Origin: JAWKJY01 sp041393535
Lineage (GTDB): Bacteria; Actinomycetota; Thermoleophilia; Gaiellales; Gaiellaceae
NCBI GenBank assembly: GCA_041393535.1
Contig: JAWKJY010000004.1
Location: 248,001-312,000, forward strand
Length of the DNA stretch: 64,000 bases
Direction: 5' to 3'
Shown one piece after another: positions 55,174-64,000 of the stretch. Below the pieces are notes generated by a model that was given only the letters and a program-made list of their open reading frames with translations, was not told the DNA's origin and did not search any database. Position 1 is the stretch's first letter. Each line of letters starts with the position of its first letter. The translations under genes and the position numbers were made by a program.

Positions 55174-56544
55174 GTGCGCCTGCTCGGGCTCGTCGCGCTC
55201 GCCCTGCTCGCCCTGCTCGTCCCGGCGGCAGGCTCGGTCGCGGCCGGGGACGCCCCGCGGGTCCTCGCGGTCGAGTTCGAGAACGACGTGAACCCGGTCA
55301 CCGCCGGCTACCTGATCGGGCAGATCGAGCGCGCGAACGACGACGGCTACGACGCCGTGGCGATCCTGCTCGACACCCCCGGCGGCCTGTCCGAGTCGAT
55401 GCGCGACATCACGAAGGCCGAGCTCGCCTCGCGGATCCCGGTGATCGTCTACGTCTGGCCCGACGGCGCCCGCGCCGCCTCGGCCGGCGTGTGGATCGGC
55501 CAGGCCGCGGACGTCCTCGCGATGGCGCCGCAGACGAACCTCGGCTCCTCGACCCCGGTGATGGCCGGGGGCGGCGACATCCCGCAGGACCTGCGCCGCA
55601 AGGCCGTGAACGACGCGGCGAAGTCGCTCCGCGCGCTCGCCGAGGAGCACGGCCGCAACGGCGACTGGGCCGAGCAGGCCGTCCGGAAGGCGTCGAACCT
55701 CACCGCGCGGGAGGCGCTCGAGCGCAACGTGATCGACGTCGTCGCCCCTGACCTGCCGACGCTCCTCGACGAGATCGACGGCACCCGCGCCCCGTCCCGC
55801 GACCTCGTCCTGCACACCGCCGGCGCCGAGGTGGCGACGGTCGAGATGTCCCTCTGGAAGCGCATCCTCGACGTCCTGATCGACCCGAACATCGTCACGC
55901 TGCTGCTCTCGCTCGGCGTGCTCGGGATCACCGTCGAGCTGCTCCACCCGGGGCTGATCTTCCCGGCCGCGTTCGGCGGCATCTCGCTCGTCACGGGGCT
56001 CTACGGCCTCCACGTGCTCCCGGTCAGCTGGGCCGGGATCGCCCTCCTGCTGCTCGCGCTGGGCTTCTTCGCCGCCGAGGTGGTGGTCACGAGCCACGGC
56101 GCGCTCGCGCTCGCCGGCGCCGCGAGCTTCGCCGTCGGGGCCCTGATGCTCTTCGACCCCGCCGGCCCCGGCTACCAGGTCTCGCTCCCGGTTGCGATCA
56201 CCGTCGCCGTCGTTCTCGCCGCGCTGCTCGCCCTCGTCGGACGCAAGGCGCTCCTCGCCCGCCGCATGCGGCCCGCGACCGGCGCGGAGGAGCTCGCCGG
56301 CGAGGCCGGCGTCGTCCGGCAGCGGCTGGCGCCCGAGGGGCTGGTCTTCGTGCACGGCGAGCTCTGGCGCGCGCGGCTCGAGCACGGCGCGGCGCTCGAC
56401 GAGGGCGAGCCGGTCTCGGTCGTACGGCTCGACGAGGAGCTCGTCCTCGTCGTCCGCCCCGTCGGCGAGGCTTCGTCCGCGGGGCCGTCCGGCCCCCGTC
56501 AGCCCGCCCCCACCCCGACCGAAGGAGCACCGAGCGTCCGATGA
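55174..56544 (+). CDS. NfeD family membrane-bound serine protease
   Basis: The 456-residue protein has a signal or N-terminal anchor (LLGLVALALLALLVPAAG), a ClpP-like protease domain to about residue 230 and four or five membrane helices. The catalytic Ser is near 103 in RAASAGVWIGQAADVLAMAP, with LLDTPGGLSESM before it and a Lys in the QDLRRKAVNDAAK region. The helices lie at about 235-350, and a C-terminal OB domain (GEAGVVRQRLAPEGLVFVHG) follows. This is the long NfeD1b form, which cleaves stomatin-like partners. The adjacent slipin gene overlaps by 4 nt, the classic pair. GTG 55174 follows TACCCT by 7 nt. Confidence 0.92.
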   Translation: MRLLGLVALALLALLVPAAGSVAAGDAPRVLAVEFENDVNPVTAGYLIGQIERANDDGYDAVAILLDTPGGLSESMRDITKAELASRIPVIVYVWPDGARAASAGVWIGQAADVLAMAPQTNLGSSTPVMAGGGDIPQDLRRKAVNDAAKSLRALAEEHGRNGDWAEQAVRKASNLTAREALERNVIDVVAPDLPTLLDEIDGTRAPSRDLVLHTAGAEVATVEMSLWKRILDVLIDPNIVTLLLSLGVLGITVELLHPGLIFPAAFGGISLVTGLYGLHVLPVSWAGIALLLLALGFFAAEVVVTSHGALALAGAASFAVGALMLFDPAGPGYQVSLPVAITVAVVLAALLALVGRKALLARRMRPATGAEELAGEAGVVRQRLAPEGLVFVHGELWRARLEHGAALDEGEPVSVVRLDEELVLVVRPVGEASSAGPSGPRQPAPTPTEGAPSVR

Positions 56545-57317
56545 CCGCAGCCGTCGTCGCCATCGTCGTGGTCGCCGTCGTCGTCGTCCTGCTGCTCGCG
56601 GCGTCGGTCAGGGTCGCGCGGGAGTACGAGCGCGGCGTCGTCTTCCGGCTCGGCCGGCTGCTGCAGCCGCCGCGCGGGCCCGGACTGTTCTTCCTCATCC
56701 CGCTGATCGACAAGATGGTGCGCGTCGACCTGCGCACGGTGGCGCTGAACGTGCCCCCGCAGGAGGTGATCACGAAGGACAACGTGCCCGTCCGCGTGAA
56801 CGCCGTCGCGTACTTCCGCATCGTCGAGCCGACGCGCGCGATCGTCCAGGTCGAGAACTACCTCGTCGCGACGTCGCAGATCGCGCAGACGACGCTGCGC
56901 AGCGTGCTCGGCCAGCACCAGCTCGACGAGCTGCTCTCCGAGCGGGACAAGATCAACACGATCCTGCAGCAGATCATCGACGAGGCCACCTCGCCCTGGG
57001 GGATCAAGGTCGCGATCGTCGAGGTGAAGGACGTCGAGATCCCGCAGGGGATGCAGCGCGCGATGGCCCGCCAGGCCGAGGCCGAGCGCGAGCGGCGCGC
57101 GAAGATCATCGCGGCCGAGGGCGAGTTCCAGGCGTCCGAGCAGCTGCGATCCGCGGCCGACGTGCTCTCGACGAACCCCGCCGCGATCCAGCTTCGCTAC
57201 CTCCAGACGATGCTCGAGATGAGCTCGGAGCGAACGTCGACGCTGATCTTCCCCGTCCCGATCGAGCTGCTCAGGGCCTTCGGCCAGGCCCACCCGCCCG
57301 ACGGGGAGGGCGGCTGA
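56541..57317 (+). CDS. slipin (stomatin/prohibitin-like SPFH protein)
   Basis: The 258-residue protein has one N-terminal membrane helix (TAAVVAIVVVAVVVVLLLAA) and an SPFH/Band 7 domain: REYERGVVFRLGRL, GPGLFFLIPLIDKMVRVDLR, DVPPQEVITKDNVPVRVNAV-type strand (here ALNVPPQEVITKDN) and LRSVLGQHQLDELLSERDKI. A C-terminal helical segment follows (ERERRAKIIAAEGEFQASEQ). It forms membrane microdomain scaffolds and is the usual substrate or partner of NfeD, encoded just upstream with a 4-nt overlap (ATGA). Its stop overlaps the presumed galT start. Confidence 0.94.
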   Translation: MTAAVVAIVVVAVVVVLLLAASVRVAREYERGVVFRLGRLLQPPRGPGLFFLIPLIDKMVRVDLRTVALNVPPQEVITKDNVPVRVNAVAYFRIVEPTRAIVQVENYLVATSQIAQTTLRSVLGQHQLDELLSERDKINTILQQIIDEATSPWGIKVAIVEVKDVEIPQGMQRAMARQAEAERERRAKIIAAEGEFQASEQLRSAADVLSTNPAAIQLRYLQTMLEMSSERTSTLIFPVPIELLRAFGQAHPPDGEGG

Positions 57318-58295
57318 CCGACCCGCGGGCCGCGGCCGAGATCCGGCGCGACCCCATCACGCTGCGCGAGGTCGCGATCGCCCCGGTCCGCGGCCAGCGA
57401 CCGGGCAGCAGCCGCCGCTTCGCGCCGCCGGATCTCGCCGCGACGCAGGGGCCGTGCCCCTTCTGTCCCGGCCGGGAGCCCGAGACGCCGCCCGAGACGC
57501 TCGCCTTCGGCGCGCCCGGTCGCGCGCCAGACGGACCCGGCTGGCGGCTGCGCGTCGTCCCCAACCGCTTCCCCGCGTTCGGCGACCCGGGCTTCCCGGC
57601 CGAGGACGGGCTGTTCGCGCGACGGCCCGCGGTCGGCCGCCAGGAGGTCGTCGTCCACACCCGCGCCACCTCGCTTCGCTCGCCGACCTCACGCAGCCCG
57701 AGCTCGAGGAGGTCGCGGTCGCTTGGCGGGCCCGAGCAGACGCGACGAGGCGCGCGGGCCTCGGCGTCCTGCGCGCCCTCGCGAACGAGGGCCCGAGTCG
57801 GGCGCGACGCTCGCGCACACGCACTCGCAGCTGATCGCCCTCCCGCACGAGTCGGCCGGGCGGGTCGACGTGCTCGCGCGGCTCGCCGCGGGCCCGTGCC
57901 TCCTCTGCGCGGTGCTCGCGGAGGAGCGCTCCCGTGCCGCGCGGCTGGTCGCCGACGACGGGCTCCTCGTCGCGCACTGCCCCTGGGCGAGCCGTCAGCC
58001 CTACGAGGTGCGGATCGCGCCGGCCCGGTGCGAGCCGGACGCCTATGCCAGCGACCTGCTCGGCCCCGCGCTCGCGCTCGCCGCGGAGTGCCTGCGCCGG
58101 ATCCGCGCCGCGGCGGGCGGCTGGGTCCCGGTGAACGTCCAGCTCGTCAGCTCGCCGCTCGGCCGACCCGTCGGCCACTGGTGGCTCGAGGTCGTGCCGC
58201 GCGTGACCGTACCGAGCCTGGCCGAGCTCCAGGGCGACGTGGGCGTCAACCCGCTCCCGCCCGAGCGCGCCGCGGCGAGCTTGCGCGCCCGCTAG
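57314..58295 (+). pseudogene. galT: galactose-1-phosphate uridylyltransferase-like, two single-base losses
   Basis: The frame begins CTG ACC GAC at 57314, sharing CTGA with the slipin stop, in the same way other genes here share GTGA or TTGA; a rare CTG start or a miscalled GTG is likely. IRRDPITLREVAIAPVRGQR, GPCPFCPGREPETPPE (Zn Cys pair) and VVPNRFPAF mark the N-terminal GalT domain. One C is lost near 57661 (HT-PRHLASLADL) and one near 57791 (NEG-PESGATLAHTHSQLIALP). The second part has the active-site HTHSQ, then CPWASRQPYEV and HWWLEVVPR. The span is two short of a multiple of three. It may act on UDP-sugars for the Leloir pathway or a related nucleotide-sugar path. Confidence 0.8.
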
Positions 58296-58315
58296 CCCGC
58301 AGGTCGGGCGGGGCG

Positions 58316-60940
58316 CTACCCCGCGTCGTCCGCCGGCTCGGCGTCGCCCTCCGCGGCGGCGTCCTCGACGGCGGCATCGGCGGCCCCGGTCGCCTCGCCC
58401 TCGCCGACCGCGAGCTGCGCATCCCCGGCGGGAGGCTCCCCGGCGAGGGCGGCGGTCGACTCGAGGGGCGAGCCCGCCTCGGGATCGGCGGAGTCGACGA
58501 CGGGCGCGAGCGTCGACACCTTCTCGTCGCCGCGCAGGCGCATCACGATCACGCCCTGCGTCGAGCGACCGAGCCGCTTCACGTCCTCGACGGGGATGCG
58601 GATCACCGTGCCTCCGTCGGAGATCAGCATCACCTGGTAGCCGTCGCGCACGACGCGGGCGCCCGCGAGCTGCCCGCGCGCCTCGGTCAGCTGGACCGTC
58701 TTCACGCCGAGGCCGCCACGGCCCTTCACCGGGTAGTCGGAGATCCGCGTGCGCTTGCCGAAGCCGTTCTCCGTGACGACGAGCAGGTCGGTGTCGTCCT
58801 TGGCGATCTCGATCGTGATCACCTCGTCGTCGTCGCGCAGGTTCATCCCGATCACGCCCGACGTGGCTCGCCCCATCGGGCGGCACTCCGACTCGGCGAA
58901 GCGGATCGCCTGCCCCTTCCGCGAGACCATCAGGATGTCGTCGGCTCCCGTCGAGTGGCGCACGCCGACGAGCTCGTCGTCCTCGCGCAGGTTGATCGCG
59001 ATGATCCCGTCGGCCTTGAGCGGCGTGTTGTACTCACCGAGCTTCGTCTTCTTGACGAGCCCGCGCTTCGTCGCGAAGACGAGGTACTCGGCCTCGGCGA
59101 ACGTCCGCGTCTGGATCACGGCGCGCACCTCCTCGCCCTGGCGGAATGGCAGCCAGTTCGAGAGCGCGCGGCCCTTCGCCTGGCGCGAGGCGAGCGGCAG
59201 CTCGTGCACCTTCAGCCGGTAGACCTTGCCGACGGAGGTGAAGAACAGCATGTAGTCGTGCGTGGACGCGACGAAGAGGTGCTCGATGTAGTCGTCGTCC
59301 TTCAGGTCCATGCCCATCACGCCGATGCCTCCGCGACGCTGCTCGCGGTAGGCGTTGACGGGCAGGCGCTTGATGTAGCCCGACCGCGTGATCGCGATGA
59401 CCATGTCCTCTTCCGCGATCAGGTCCTCGAGCTCGAGCTCCTCGGCCGCGGCGACGATCTCCGTCCGCCGGTCGTCGTTCCTGCCGTAGAGCTCCCTGAT
59501 CTCGAGCAGCTCCTCGCGGACGACCGCGTCGATGCGGGCCTCGTCCGAGAGGATCGCGCGCAGCTCGGCGATCCGCTCCATCAGGTCGTCGTACTCGTCC
59601 TGGATCCGCTTGCGCTCGAGGCTGGTCAGGCGCGCGAGGCGAAGGTCGAGGATCGCCTGCGCCTGCACCTCGGAGAGCTCGAAGCGCTCCATCAGCCCGG
59701 TGCGGGCGGCGTCCGTGTCGTCCGAGCGGCGGATCAGCTCGATCACCTCGTCCAGGTGGTCGAGCGCGATCAGGTAGCCGGCGAGGATGTGGGCGCGACG
59801 CTCGGCCTGGCGCAGCTCGTGCTTCGTCCGCCGGGTGACGACCTCGCGCTGGAAGTCGAGGTAGTGGCGGATCAGCTCGAGCAGCGAGAGCGTCCGCGGG
59901 ACGCCGTCGACGAGCGCGACGGCGTTGTAGCCGAACGTCGTCTGGAGCGGCGTGTGCTTGTAGAGCTTGTTCAGGACGACCTGGGCGACCGCCTCGCGCT
60001 TCAGCTCGATCTGGATCCGCATGCCGTCCTTGTTGGACAGCTCCTTGATCTGCGAGATCTCGCTGAGCACGCCCTCCTTGACGAGGTCGGCGATCTTCGA
60101 GACGACGCCCTCGTCGCCGCCCTTCTTCACGCCGTAGGGCAGCTCCGAGACGATGATCGCGGTGCGGCCGCCGCGCAGCTCCTCGACGTGGGCGCGCGCG
60201 CGCATGACGATCCGACCGCGGCCGGACCGGTACGACTCGCGGATCCCCTCGCGGCCGAGGACGATCGCGCCCGTCGGGAAGTCCGGGCCCTTGACGTACT
60301 GCGTCAGCTTGTCGACGCTCGCCTGCGGGTCGTCGATCAGGGCGACGATCGCGTCCACGACCTCCGAGAGGTTGTGCGGCGGCATGTTCGTCGCCATGCC
60401 GACGGCGATGCCCGAGGAGCCGTTGACGAGCAGGTTGGGGAAGCGGGACGGCAGGACCGTCGGCTCGCGGCGCGACTCGTCGTAGTTCGGCTGGTAGTCG
60501 ACGGTGTCCGCGTCGATGTCGCGGAGCATCTCCGTCGCGAGCTTCGTCAGCCGGCACTCCGTGTACCGCATCGCCGCGGCGGGGTAGCCGTCGATGTTCC
60601 CGAAGTTGCCCTGCGGGTCGACGAGCGGGTAGCGGAGCGAGAACGACTGCCCCATGCGGACGAGCGTGTCGTAGATCGCCTGGTCGCCGTGCGGGTGGTA
60701 CGAGCCCATGACGTCGCCGACGACGCGGGCGCACTTCAGCCGCGGCCGGTTCGGCTGCAGGCCCGCCTCGTGCATGGCGAAGAGGACGCGCCGGTGCACC
60801 GGCTTCAGGCCGTCGCGGACGTCCGGGAGGGCGCGCGCGACGATCACGCTCATCGCGTAGTCGAGGAAGCTCGACCGCATCTCCTCCTCGAGCTCGCGCG
60901 GCTCGATGCGGCCGATGTTCAGCGGATCCATGTCGGACAT
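58316..60940 (-). CDS. gyrA: DNA gyrase subunit A
   Basis: Breaks and rejoins DNA during negative supercoiling. The 874-residue protein has RALPDVRDGLKPVHRRVLFA, HPHGDQAIYDTLVRMGQ and AAMRYTECRLT with the catalytic Tyr126. The GyrA-box-like repeats of the C-terminal beta-pinwheel follow (QRRGGIGVMGMDLKDDDY is the GyrA-box equivalent). The residue matching E. coli Ser83 is Gln87, while the one matching Asp87 is Asp91. An acidic, Ala-rich tail of about 60 residues ends the protein. ATG 60940 follows GAGGGG. It lies 58 nt after gyrB on the same strand. Confidence 0.97.
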   Translation of the reverse strand: MSDMDPLNIGRIEPRELEEEMRSSFLDYAMSVIVARALPDVRDGLKPVHRRVLFAMHEAGLQPNRPRLKCARVVGDVMGSYHPHGDQAIYDTLVRMGQSFSLRYPLVDPQGNFGNIDGYPAAAMRYTECRLTKLATEMLRDIDADTVDYQPNYDESRREPTVLPSRFPNLLVNGSSGIAVGMATNMPPHNLSEVVDAIVALIDDPQASVDKLTQYVKGPDFPTGAIVLGREGIRESYRSGRGRIVMRARAHVEELRGGRTAIIVSELPYGVKKGGDEGVVSKIADLVKEGVLSEISQIKELSNKDGMRIQIELKREAVAQVVLNKLYKHTPLQTTFGYNAVALVDGVPRTLSLLELIRHYLDFQREVVTRRTKHELRQAERRAHILAGYLIALDHLDEVIELIRRSDDTDAARTGLMERFELSEVQAQAILDLRLARLTSLERKRIQDEYDDLMERIAELRAILSDEARIDAVVREELLEIRELYGRNDDRRTEIVAAAEELELEDLIAEEDMVIAITRSGYIKRLPVNAYREQRRGGIGVMGMDLKDDDYIEHLFVASTHDYMLFFTSVGKVYRLKVHELPLASRQAKGRALSNWLPFRQGEEVRAVIQTRTFAEAEYLVFATKRGLVKKTKLGEYNTPLKADGIIAINLREDDELVGVRHSTGADDILMVSRKGQAIRFAESECRPMGRATSGVIGMNLRDDDEVITIEIAKDDTDLLVVTENGFGKRTRISDYPVKGRGGLGVKTVQLTEARGQLAGARVVRDGYQVMLISDGGTVIRIPVEDVKRLGRSTQGVIVMRLRGDEKVSTLAPVVDSADPEAGSPLESTAALAGEPPAGDAQLAVGEGEATGAADAAVEDAAAEGDAEPADDAG

Positions 60941-60963
60941 GCGCTACCCCTCGGTTCCACGGC

Positions 60964-60982
60964 CGCCGGCCAGCGGCCGGCG
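60964..60982 (-). terminator. hairpin in the gyrB-gyrA spacer
   Basis: CGCCGGCC and GGCCGGCG form an 8-bp stem around a 3-nt loop in the 58-nt spacer. It could attenuate read-through from gyrB to gyrA or stabilise an mRNA end. No T tract. Confidence 0.4.
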
Positions 60983-60998
60983 CCCACCCGTCGTACGC

Positions 60999-63389
60999 TC
61001 AGACATCCAGGAAGCGCACGTGCTTGGCGTTCTGCTCGATGAACTCGCGTCGCGGCTCGACCTGATCGCCCATCAGCATCGAGAAGATCCGGTCGGCCTG
61101 GGCCGCGTCCTCGACGCCCACGCGGATCAGCACGCGGTTCGCCGGGTTCATCGTGGTCTCCCAGAGCTCGTCGGCGTTCATCTCGCCGAGGCCCTTGAAG
61201 CGGCTGACCTGGATCCCCTCCTTGGCGAGGTCGAGGATTCCGCTGCGGAGCTCCTCGAAGGTCGGCGCCTCGCGCGACTTCTTGCCGAGCTGGAGCGCGA
61301 AGCCCGGCGAGCCGACGGCGTCGACGAGCTTCGCGTACGTCCGGCGGAGCCCCTGGTAGGCCTGGCTCGCGAGCAGCGCCGCGGGCACCTCCACGTGCGT
61401 CGCCGCGCTCGTCTCGCGCTCGACCACCTTCACCCGGAGGCGCTCGTCGGACCGGTCCGCAACCGCCAGCTCGTGCTCGTCGTCGCTCAGGCCCGGGATC
61501 GCGGCGGCGGCAGCGGCGAGGTCCGTCGCCGGCGTCTCGACGAGTCGATGCGCGACGACGAAGCTCGCCGTCGTCGGCCCGAAGTCGGCCCGCAGCCGCG
61601 AGACCCAGCCCTCGTACTCGTTCAGCGAGCGGACCAGGCGCTGGTAGCGCGCCTCGGTCACCTTCCAGGCCTGGCCGGCGCGGTCGATCACCTCGATGTC
61701 CTTGGAGCGCTCGCGGATCATCAGATCCTCGAACTGCGCCTCCTTCTCGACGTACCGCTCCTGGTTCCCGACCTTGACGCGGTAGAGCGGCGGCACGGCG
61801 ACGTAGATGTGGCCGCGCTCGACCAGCTCCTGCATCTGGCGGTAGAAGAACGTCAGCAGCAGCGTCCGGATGTGGGAGCCGTCGACGTCGGCGTCCGTCA
61901 TCAGGATGATCCGGTGGTAGCGGAGCTTCTCGACGTCGAACTCGGCGCCGATGCCCGTGCCGACGGCGGTGACGATCGACTGGATCTCGGTGTTCGAGAG
62001 GACCTTGTTGATCCGGTTCTTCTCGGAGTTGATCACCTTGCCGCGCAGCGGCAGGATCGCCTGGTTGTTCTTGTCGCGCGCCTCGACCGCGGAGCCGCCC
62101 GCCGAGTTGCCCTCGACGAGGTAGAGCTCGCAGTCCTCGGGGTTCGACGACTGGCAGTCGGCCAGCTTGCCGGGCAGGCCCGAGCCCGAGAGCGCCCCCT
62201 TGCGGCTGACCTCGCGCGCCTTGCGCGCCGCCTGGCGGGCGCGGGCGGCGTCGATCGCCTTCTTGATGATCCGGTTGCGCTCGGTCTTGTTCTCCTCGAA
62301 CCACTCGGTCAGCTTCTGGTTGACCGTGGTCTGGACGAACCCGCGCACCCACGGGTTGCCGAGCTTCGTCTTCGTCTGCCCCTCGAACTGCGGCTCGCGG
62401 ATCTTCAGCGAGATGATCGCGGCGAGGCCCTCGCGGCAGTCCTCGCCCTCGAGGCTGTCGTCCTTCTCCTTCAGCAGGCCGTCGTCGCGCGCGAACTTGT
62501 TCATCGTGGTCGTCAGCGCCGCGGCGAAGCCGGAGAGGTGCGAGCCGCCCTCGTGCGTGTTGATGTTGTTCGCGAACGAGAAGACCGACTCGACGTAGGA
62601 CGAGTTCCACTGCAGCGCGATCTCGACCGAGCCGCGCCCCTCCGCCTCGTCGTTCTCGAAGTAGACGACCTGGCCGTGGATCGGGTCCTTCTTCCCGTTC
62701 ACGTGGGAGACGAAGTCCCGGATGCCGCCCTCGTAGTGGAACTCCTCGCGCCACTCGCCCTCGCGCTGGTCGTCGATCACGATTCGCAGGCCACGCGTGA
62801 GGAAGGCGGTCTCGCGCAGGCGCTGGACGAGCGTGTCGCGCGAGAGCTCGAGCTCCTCGAAGATCTCCGCGTCGGGCATCCAGGTGATCGTCGTCCCCGT
62901 CTCGCCGTCCCACGGGCCGACGAGCTCCATCTCGCCGACCGGGACGCCGCGCTCGAACTCCTGGCGATAGAGCTTCCCGTCGCGGCGCACCTCGGCGACC
63001 AGCCGCTCGGAGAGCGCGTTCACCACCGAGACGCCGACGCCGTGGAGGCCGCCGGAGACCTTGTAGCCCTCGCCGCCGAACTTGCCGCCGGCGTGGAGCT
63101 TCGTCAGGACGACCGTGAGCGCCGGCAGCCCCTGCTCCGGCATGACGTCGACCGGGATGCCGGAGCCGTTGTCCCGCACCGTGACCGAGTTGTCGGGGTG
63201 CAGGACGACCTCGACGCGGTCGCAGCGCCCGGCCAGGGCCTCGTCGACGGAGTTGTCGACGACCTCCCAGACCAGGTGGTGGAGGCCGCGGGGGCCCGTC
63301 GAGCCGATGTACATGCCCGGCCGGAGCCGGACGGGCTCGAGGCCCTCGAGGACCGTGATGTCCTTTGCGGTGTAGCTCGTGTCAGCCAT
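60999..63389 (-). CDS. gyrB: DNA gyrase subunit B
   Basis: The ATPase and TOPRIM subunit of gyrase. The 796-residue protein has LEPVRLRPGMYIGSTGPRGL, WEVVDNSVDEALAG, VRDNGSGIPVD and GGLHGVGVSVVNALSE (GHKL ATP site). YLVEGNSAGGSAVEARDKNN, LPLRGKVINSEK and LMTDADVDGSHIRTLLLTFF (TOPRIM Asp-x-Asp) follow, with the C-terminal RFKGLGEMNADELWETTMNP. ATG 63389 (MADTSYTAKD) follows GAGGGC and is preferred to an ATG 48 nt upstream that overlaps the dciA tail. An unusual insertion with Ala-rich stretches lies at about residues 560-660. Function is certain. Confidence 0.98.
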   Translation of the reverse strand: MADTSYTAKDITVLEGLEPVRLRPGMYIGSTGPRGLHHLVWEVVDNSVDEALAGRCDRVEVVLHPDNSVTVRDNGSGIPVDVMPEQGLPALTVVLTKLHAGGKFGGEGYKVSGGLHGVGVSVVNALSERLVAEVRRDGKLYRQEFERGVPVGEMELVGPWDGETGTTITWMPDAEIFEELELSRDTLVQRLRETAFLTRGLRIVIDDQREGEWREEFHYEGGIRDFVSHVNGKKDPIHGQVVYFENDEAEGRGSVEIALQWNSSYVESVFSFANNINTHEGGSHLSGFAAALTTTMNKFARDDGLLKEKDDSLEGEDCREGLAAIISLKIREPQFEGQTKTKLGNPWVRGFVQTTVNQKLTEWFEENKTERNRIIKKAIDAARARQAARKAREVSRKGALSGSGLPGKLADCQSSNPEDCELYLVEGNSAGGSAVEARDKNNQAILPLRGKVINSEKNRINKVLSNTEIQSIVTAVGTGIGAEFDVEKLRYHRIILMTDADVDGSHIRTLLLTFFYRQMQELVERGHIYVAVPPLYRVKVGNQERYVEKEAQFEDLMIRERSKDIEVIDRAGQAWKVTEARYQRLVRSLNEYEGWVSRLRADFGPTTASFVVAHRLVETPATDLAAAAAAIPGLSDDEHELAVADRSDERLRVKVVERETSAATHVEVPAALLASQAYQGLRRTYAKLVDAVGSPGFALQLGKKSREAPTFEELRSGILDLAKEGIQVSRFKGLGEMNADELWETTMNPANRVLIRVGVEDAAQADRIFSMLMGDQVEPRREFIEQNAKHVRFLDV

Positions 63390-63403
63390 GCCCTCGTTCA
63401 ATG

Positions 63404-63446
63404 AAAAAAGCCCTGCACCTGGACGGATTGCGGGCACTTCACAGGG
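63404..63446 (-). terminator. weak stem plus T6 between dciA and gyrB
   Basis: On the minus strand CCCTG (63446-63442) can pair with CAGGG (63415-63411), then C and TTTTTT (63409-63404). The stem is only 5 bp with a long loop. This is the only T6 run I noticed after a stem in the window. It spans the dciA stop codon, and the gyrB start is about 15 nt further, so it could attenuate read-through into gyrB. Confidence 0.35.
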
Positions 63447-63924
63447 TACCAGACGGATCAGTCGGAGCCGATCGGGCCAGCACGTGGGCGGCGAGGCGGG
63501 CGACGGCCTCCCTCAGGGCCTCGTCCTCGATCCCGGCCGCCAGGCTCGCGGCGCGCTCCCGATGCTCGGCCGATGGCCTCGTCGGCGCGTCGACGACGTC
63601 CTCGAGCTGCGCGGGCGACGGCTCCGGCACGGCGCCGACGACGAACCTCAACCGCGGCGGCGCGCTCGCCCCCAGGCGCTCCCGCACGACGGGCTCGAGG
63701 TGCGCGAGCTCCTGCGCCCAGACGCTCGACCGCGTGTGGACGACGAGCGTCCCGTCCCGGGCGACGCGCGCTGGCCAGGCGTTCCGGGCGATCTGGGGGC
63801 CGACCGCCTCCGCCCACAGGCGGCCCAGGTCGCCGCTCTCCGTCGGGACGCCCAGCCGCCCGAGCTCCTGCGCCAGCTCGCCGTCGAGACGGCCCGGGAG
63901 CCGCCAGCGGTCGCGGCTGCTCAT
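63439..63924 (-). CDS. dciA: DciA-like DUF721 protein
   Basis: The 161-residue protein contains LGRLWAEAVGPQIARNAWPA, RDGTLVVHTRSSVWAQELAH, LEPVVRERLGASAPPRLRFV and VGAVPEPS, the DUF721 (DciA) order, with a C-terminal helical extension. DciA loads or activates replicative DNA helicase in most bacteria lacking DnaC. Placement between recF and gyrB is the usual one near the origin. Its start shares ATGA with the end of the upstream gene. The exact partner residues cannot be confirmed. Confidence 0.9.
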   Translation of the reverse strand: MSSRDRWRLPGRLDGELAQELGRLGVPTESGDLGRLWAEAVGPQIARNAWPARVARDGTLVVHTRSSVWAQELAHLEPVVRERLGASAPPRLRFVVGAVPEPSPAQLEDVVDAPTRPSAEHRERAASLAAGIEDEALREAVARLAAHVLARSAPTDPSGTL

Positions 63925-64000
63925 GCGCGCACCGTGGCCGTGCCGGGGGCGACCTCGACGACGAGGTCGGGCGACGGGCCGGCCGGCGGCAGCGTCCCGA
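63921..64000 (-). CDS. C-terminal end of a gene, probably recF
   Basis: Only 26 codons are visible, ending GPSPDLVVEVAPGTATVRA and TGA 63921-63923, which overlaps the dciA start. The position matches recF in the order dnaA-dnaN-recF-dciA-gyrB-gyrA, and RecF proteins often end in a beta strand like VxVxxGTxR. The assignment rests on synteny more than on sequence. Confidence 0.45.
   Translation of the reverse strand, partial: GTLPPAGPSPDLVVEVAPGTATVRA

Overview
The window is very GC-rich DNA (by eye about 72-75% G+C) from a bacterial chromosome. The gene families, the codon bias to G/C at third positions, the end-of-window order recF(?)-dciA-gyrB-gyrA, the CSLREA/beta-helix secreted protein and the SpoIID/LytB protein suggest an actinobacterium, most likely class Thermoleophilia or a neighbour such as Rubrobacteria. 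That placement is inference, not proof. The right end lies close to the replication origin.

Layout. 1-9.5 kb: dTDP-rhamnose genes (rmlB alone, rmlA-rmlC-rmlD as an operon) around a broken Asp/Glu racemase, a broken SDR, a lipoprotein, an SRPBCC protein and a secreted CSLREA/beta-helix protein. 9.5-14.6 kb: macro-domain protein, divergent hsp20-lon operon, epimerase-HAD pair. 14.7-20.4 kb: pilin-like secreted protein, M23 endopeptidase, acetyl-CoA synthetase. 20.4-30.4 kb: two half-size TauE/SafE proteins, otsB, nitrilase-CoA transferase, PLP decarboxylase, PolX, a glycosyltransferase, thioredoxin, thiD-thiL. 30.7-44.2 kb: MrfA-type helicase, SLOG protein, two hybrid histidine kinases, an NDH-2-like oxidoreductase, a repeat-filled 1.1 kb gap, GNAT and LigD. 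44.3-52.9 kb: fatty-acid block (accA, accD, arginase-like gene, fabF, fabG, fabD, fabH, fabZ, an ECF sigma factor, divergent birA). 52.8-58.3 kb: secreted amidase, NfeD-slipin-galT. 58.3-64 kb: gyrA, gyrB, dciA and the end of probable recF.

How genes work together. The acc/fab/birA block makes malonyl-CoA and runs type II fatty acid synthesis. Its biosynthetic genes are translationally coupled to a sigma factor, and acpP, accB and accC are missing from the window. rmlA-D supply dTDP-rhamnose for the envelope, where the SpoIID, M23, amidase, NfeD/slipin and pilin-like products also act. hsp20-lon and thioredoxin serve protein quality and redox; MrfA, PolX and LigD serve DNA repair.

Two global properties matter to a reader. 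First, many genes have a TANNNT-like -10 hexamer only 5-9 nt before the start codon, so leaderless mRNAs appear common, and several divergent pairs share overlapping -10 boxes. Second, eight genes carry frame changes, mostly at G or C runs, while long essential genes are intact. This looks more like base-calling error than decay, and one such error makes a false 1160-residue kinase-oxidoreductase fusion. Noncoding structure includes a dispersed 56-bp element (two copies, 50/56 identical), a four-copy 111-bp tandem array, and GC-rich hairpins at gene ends.
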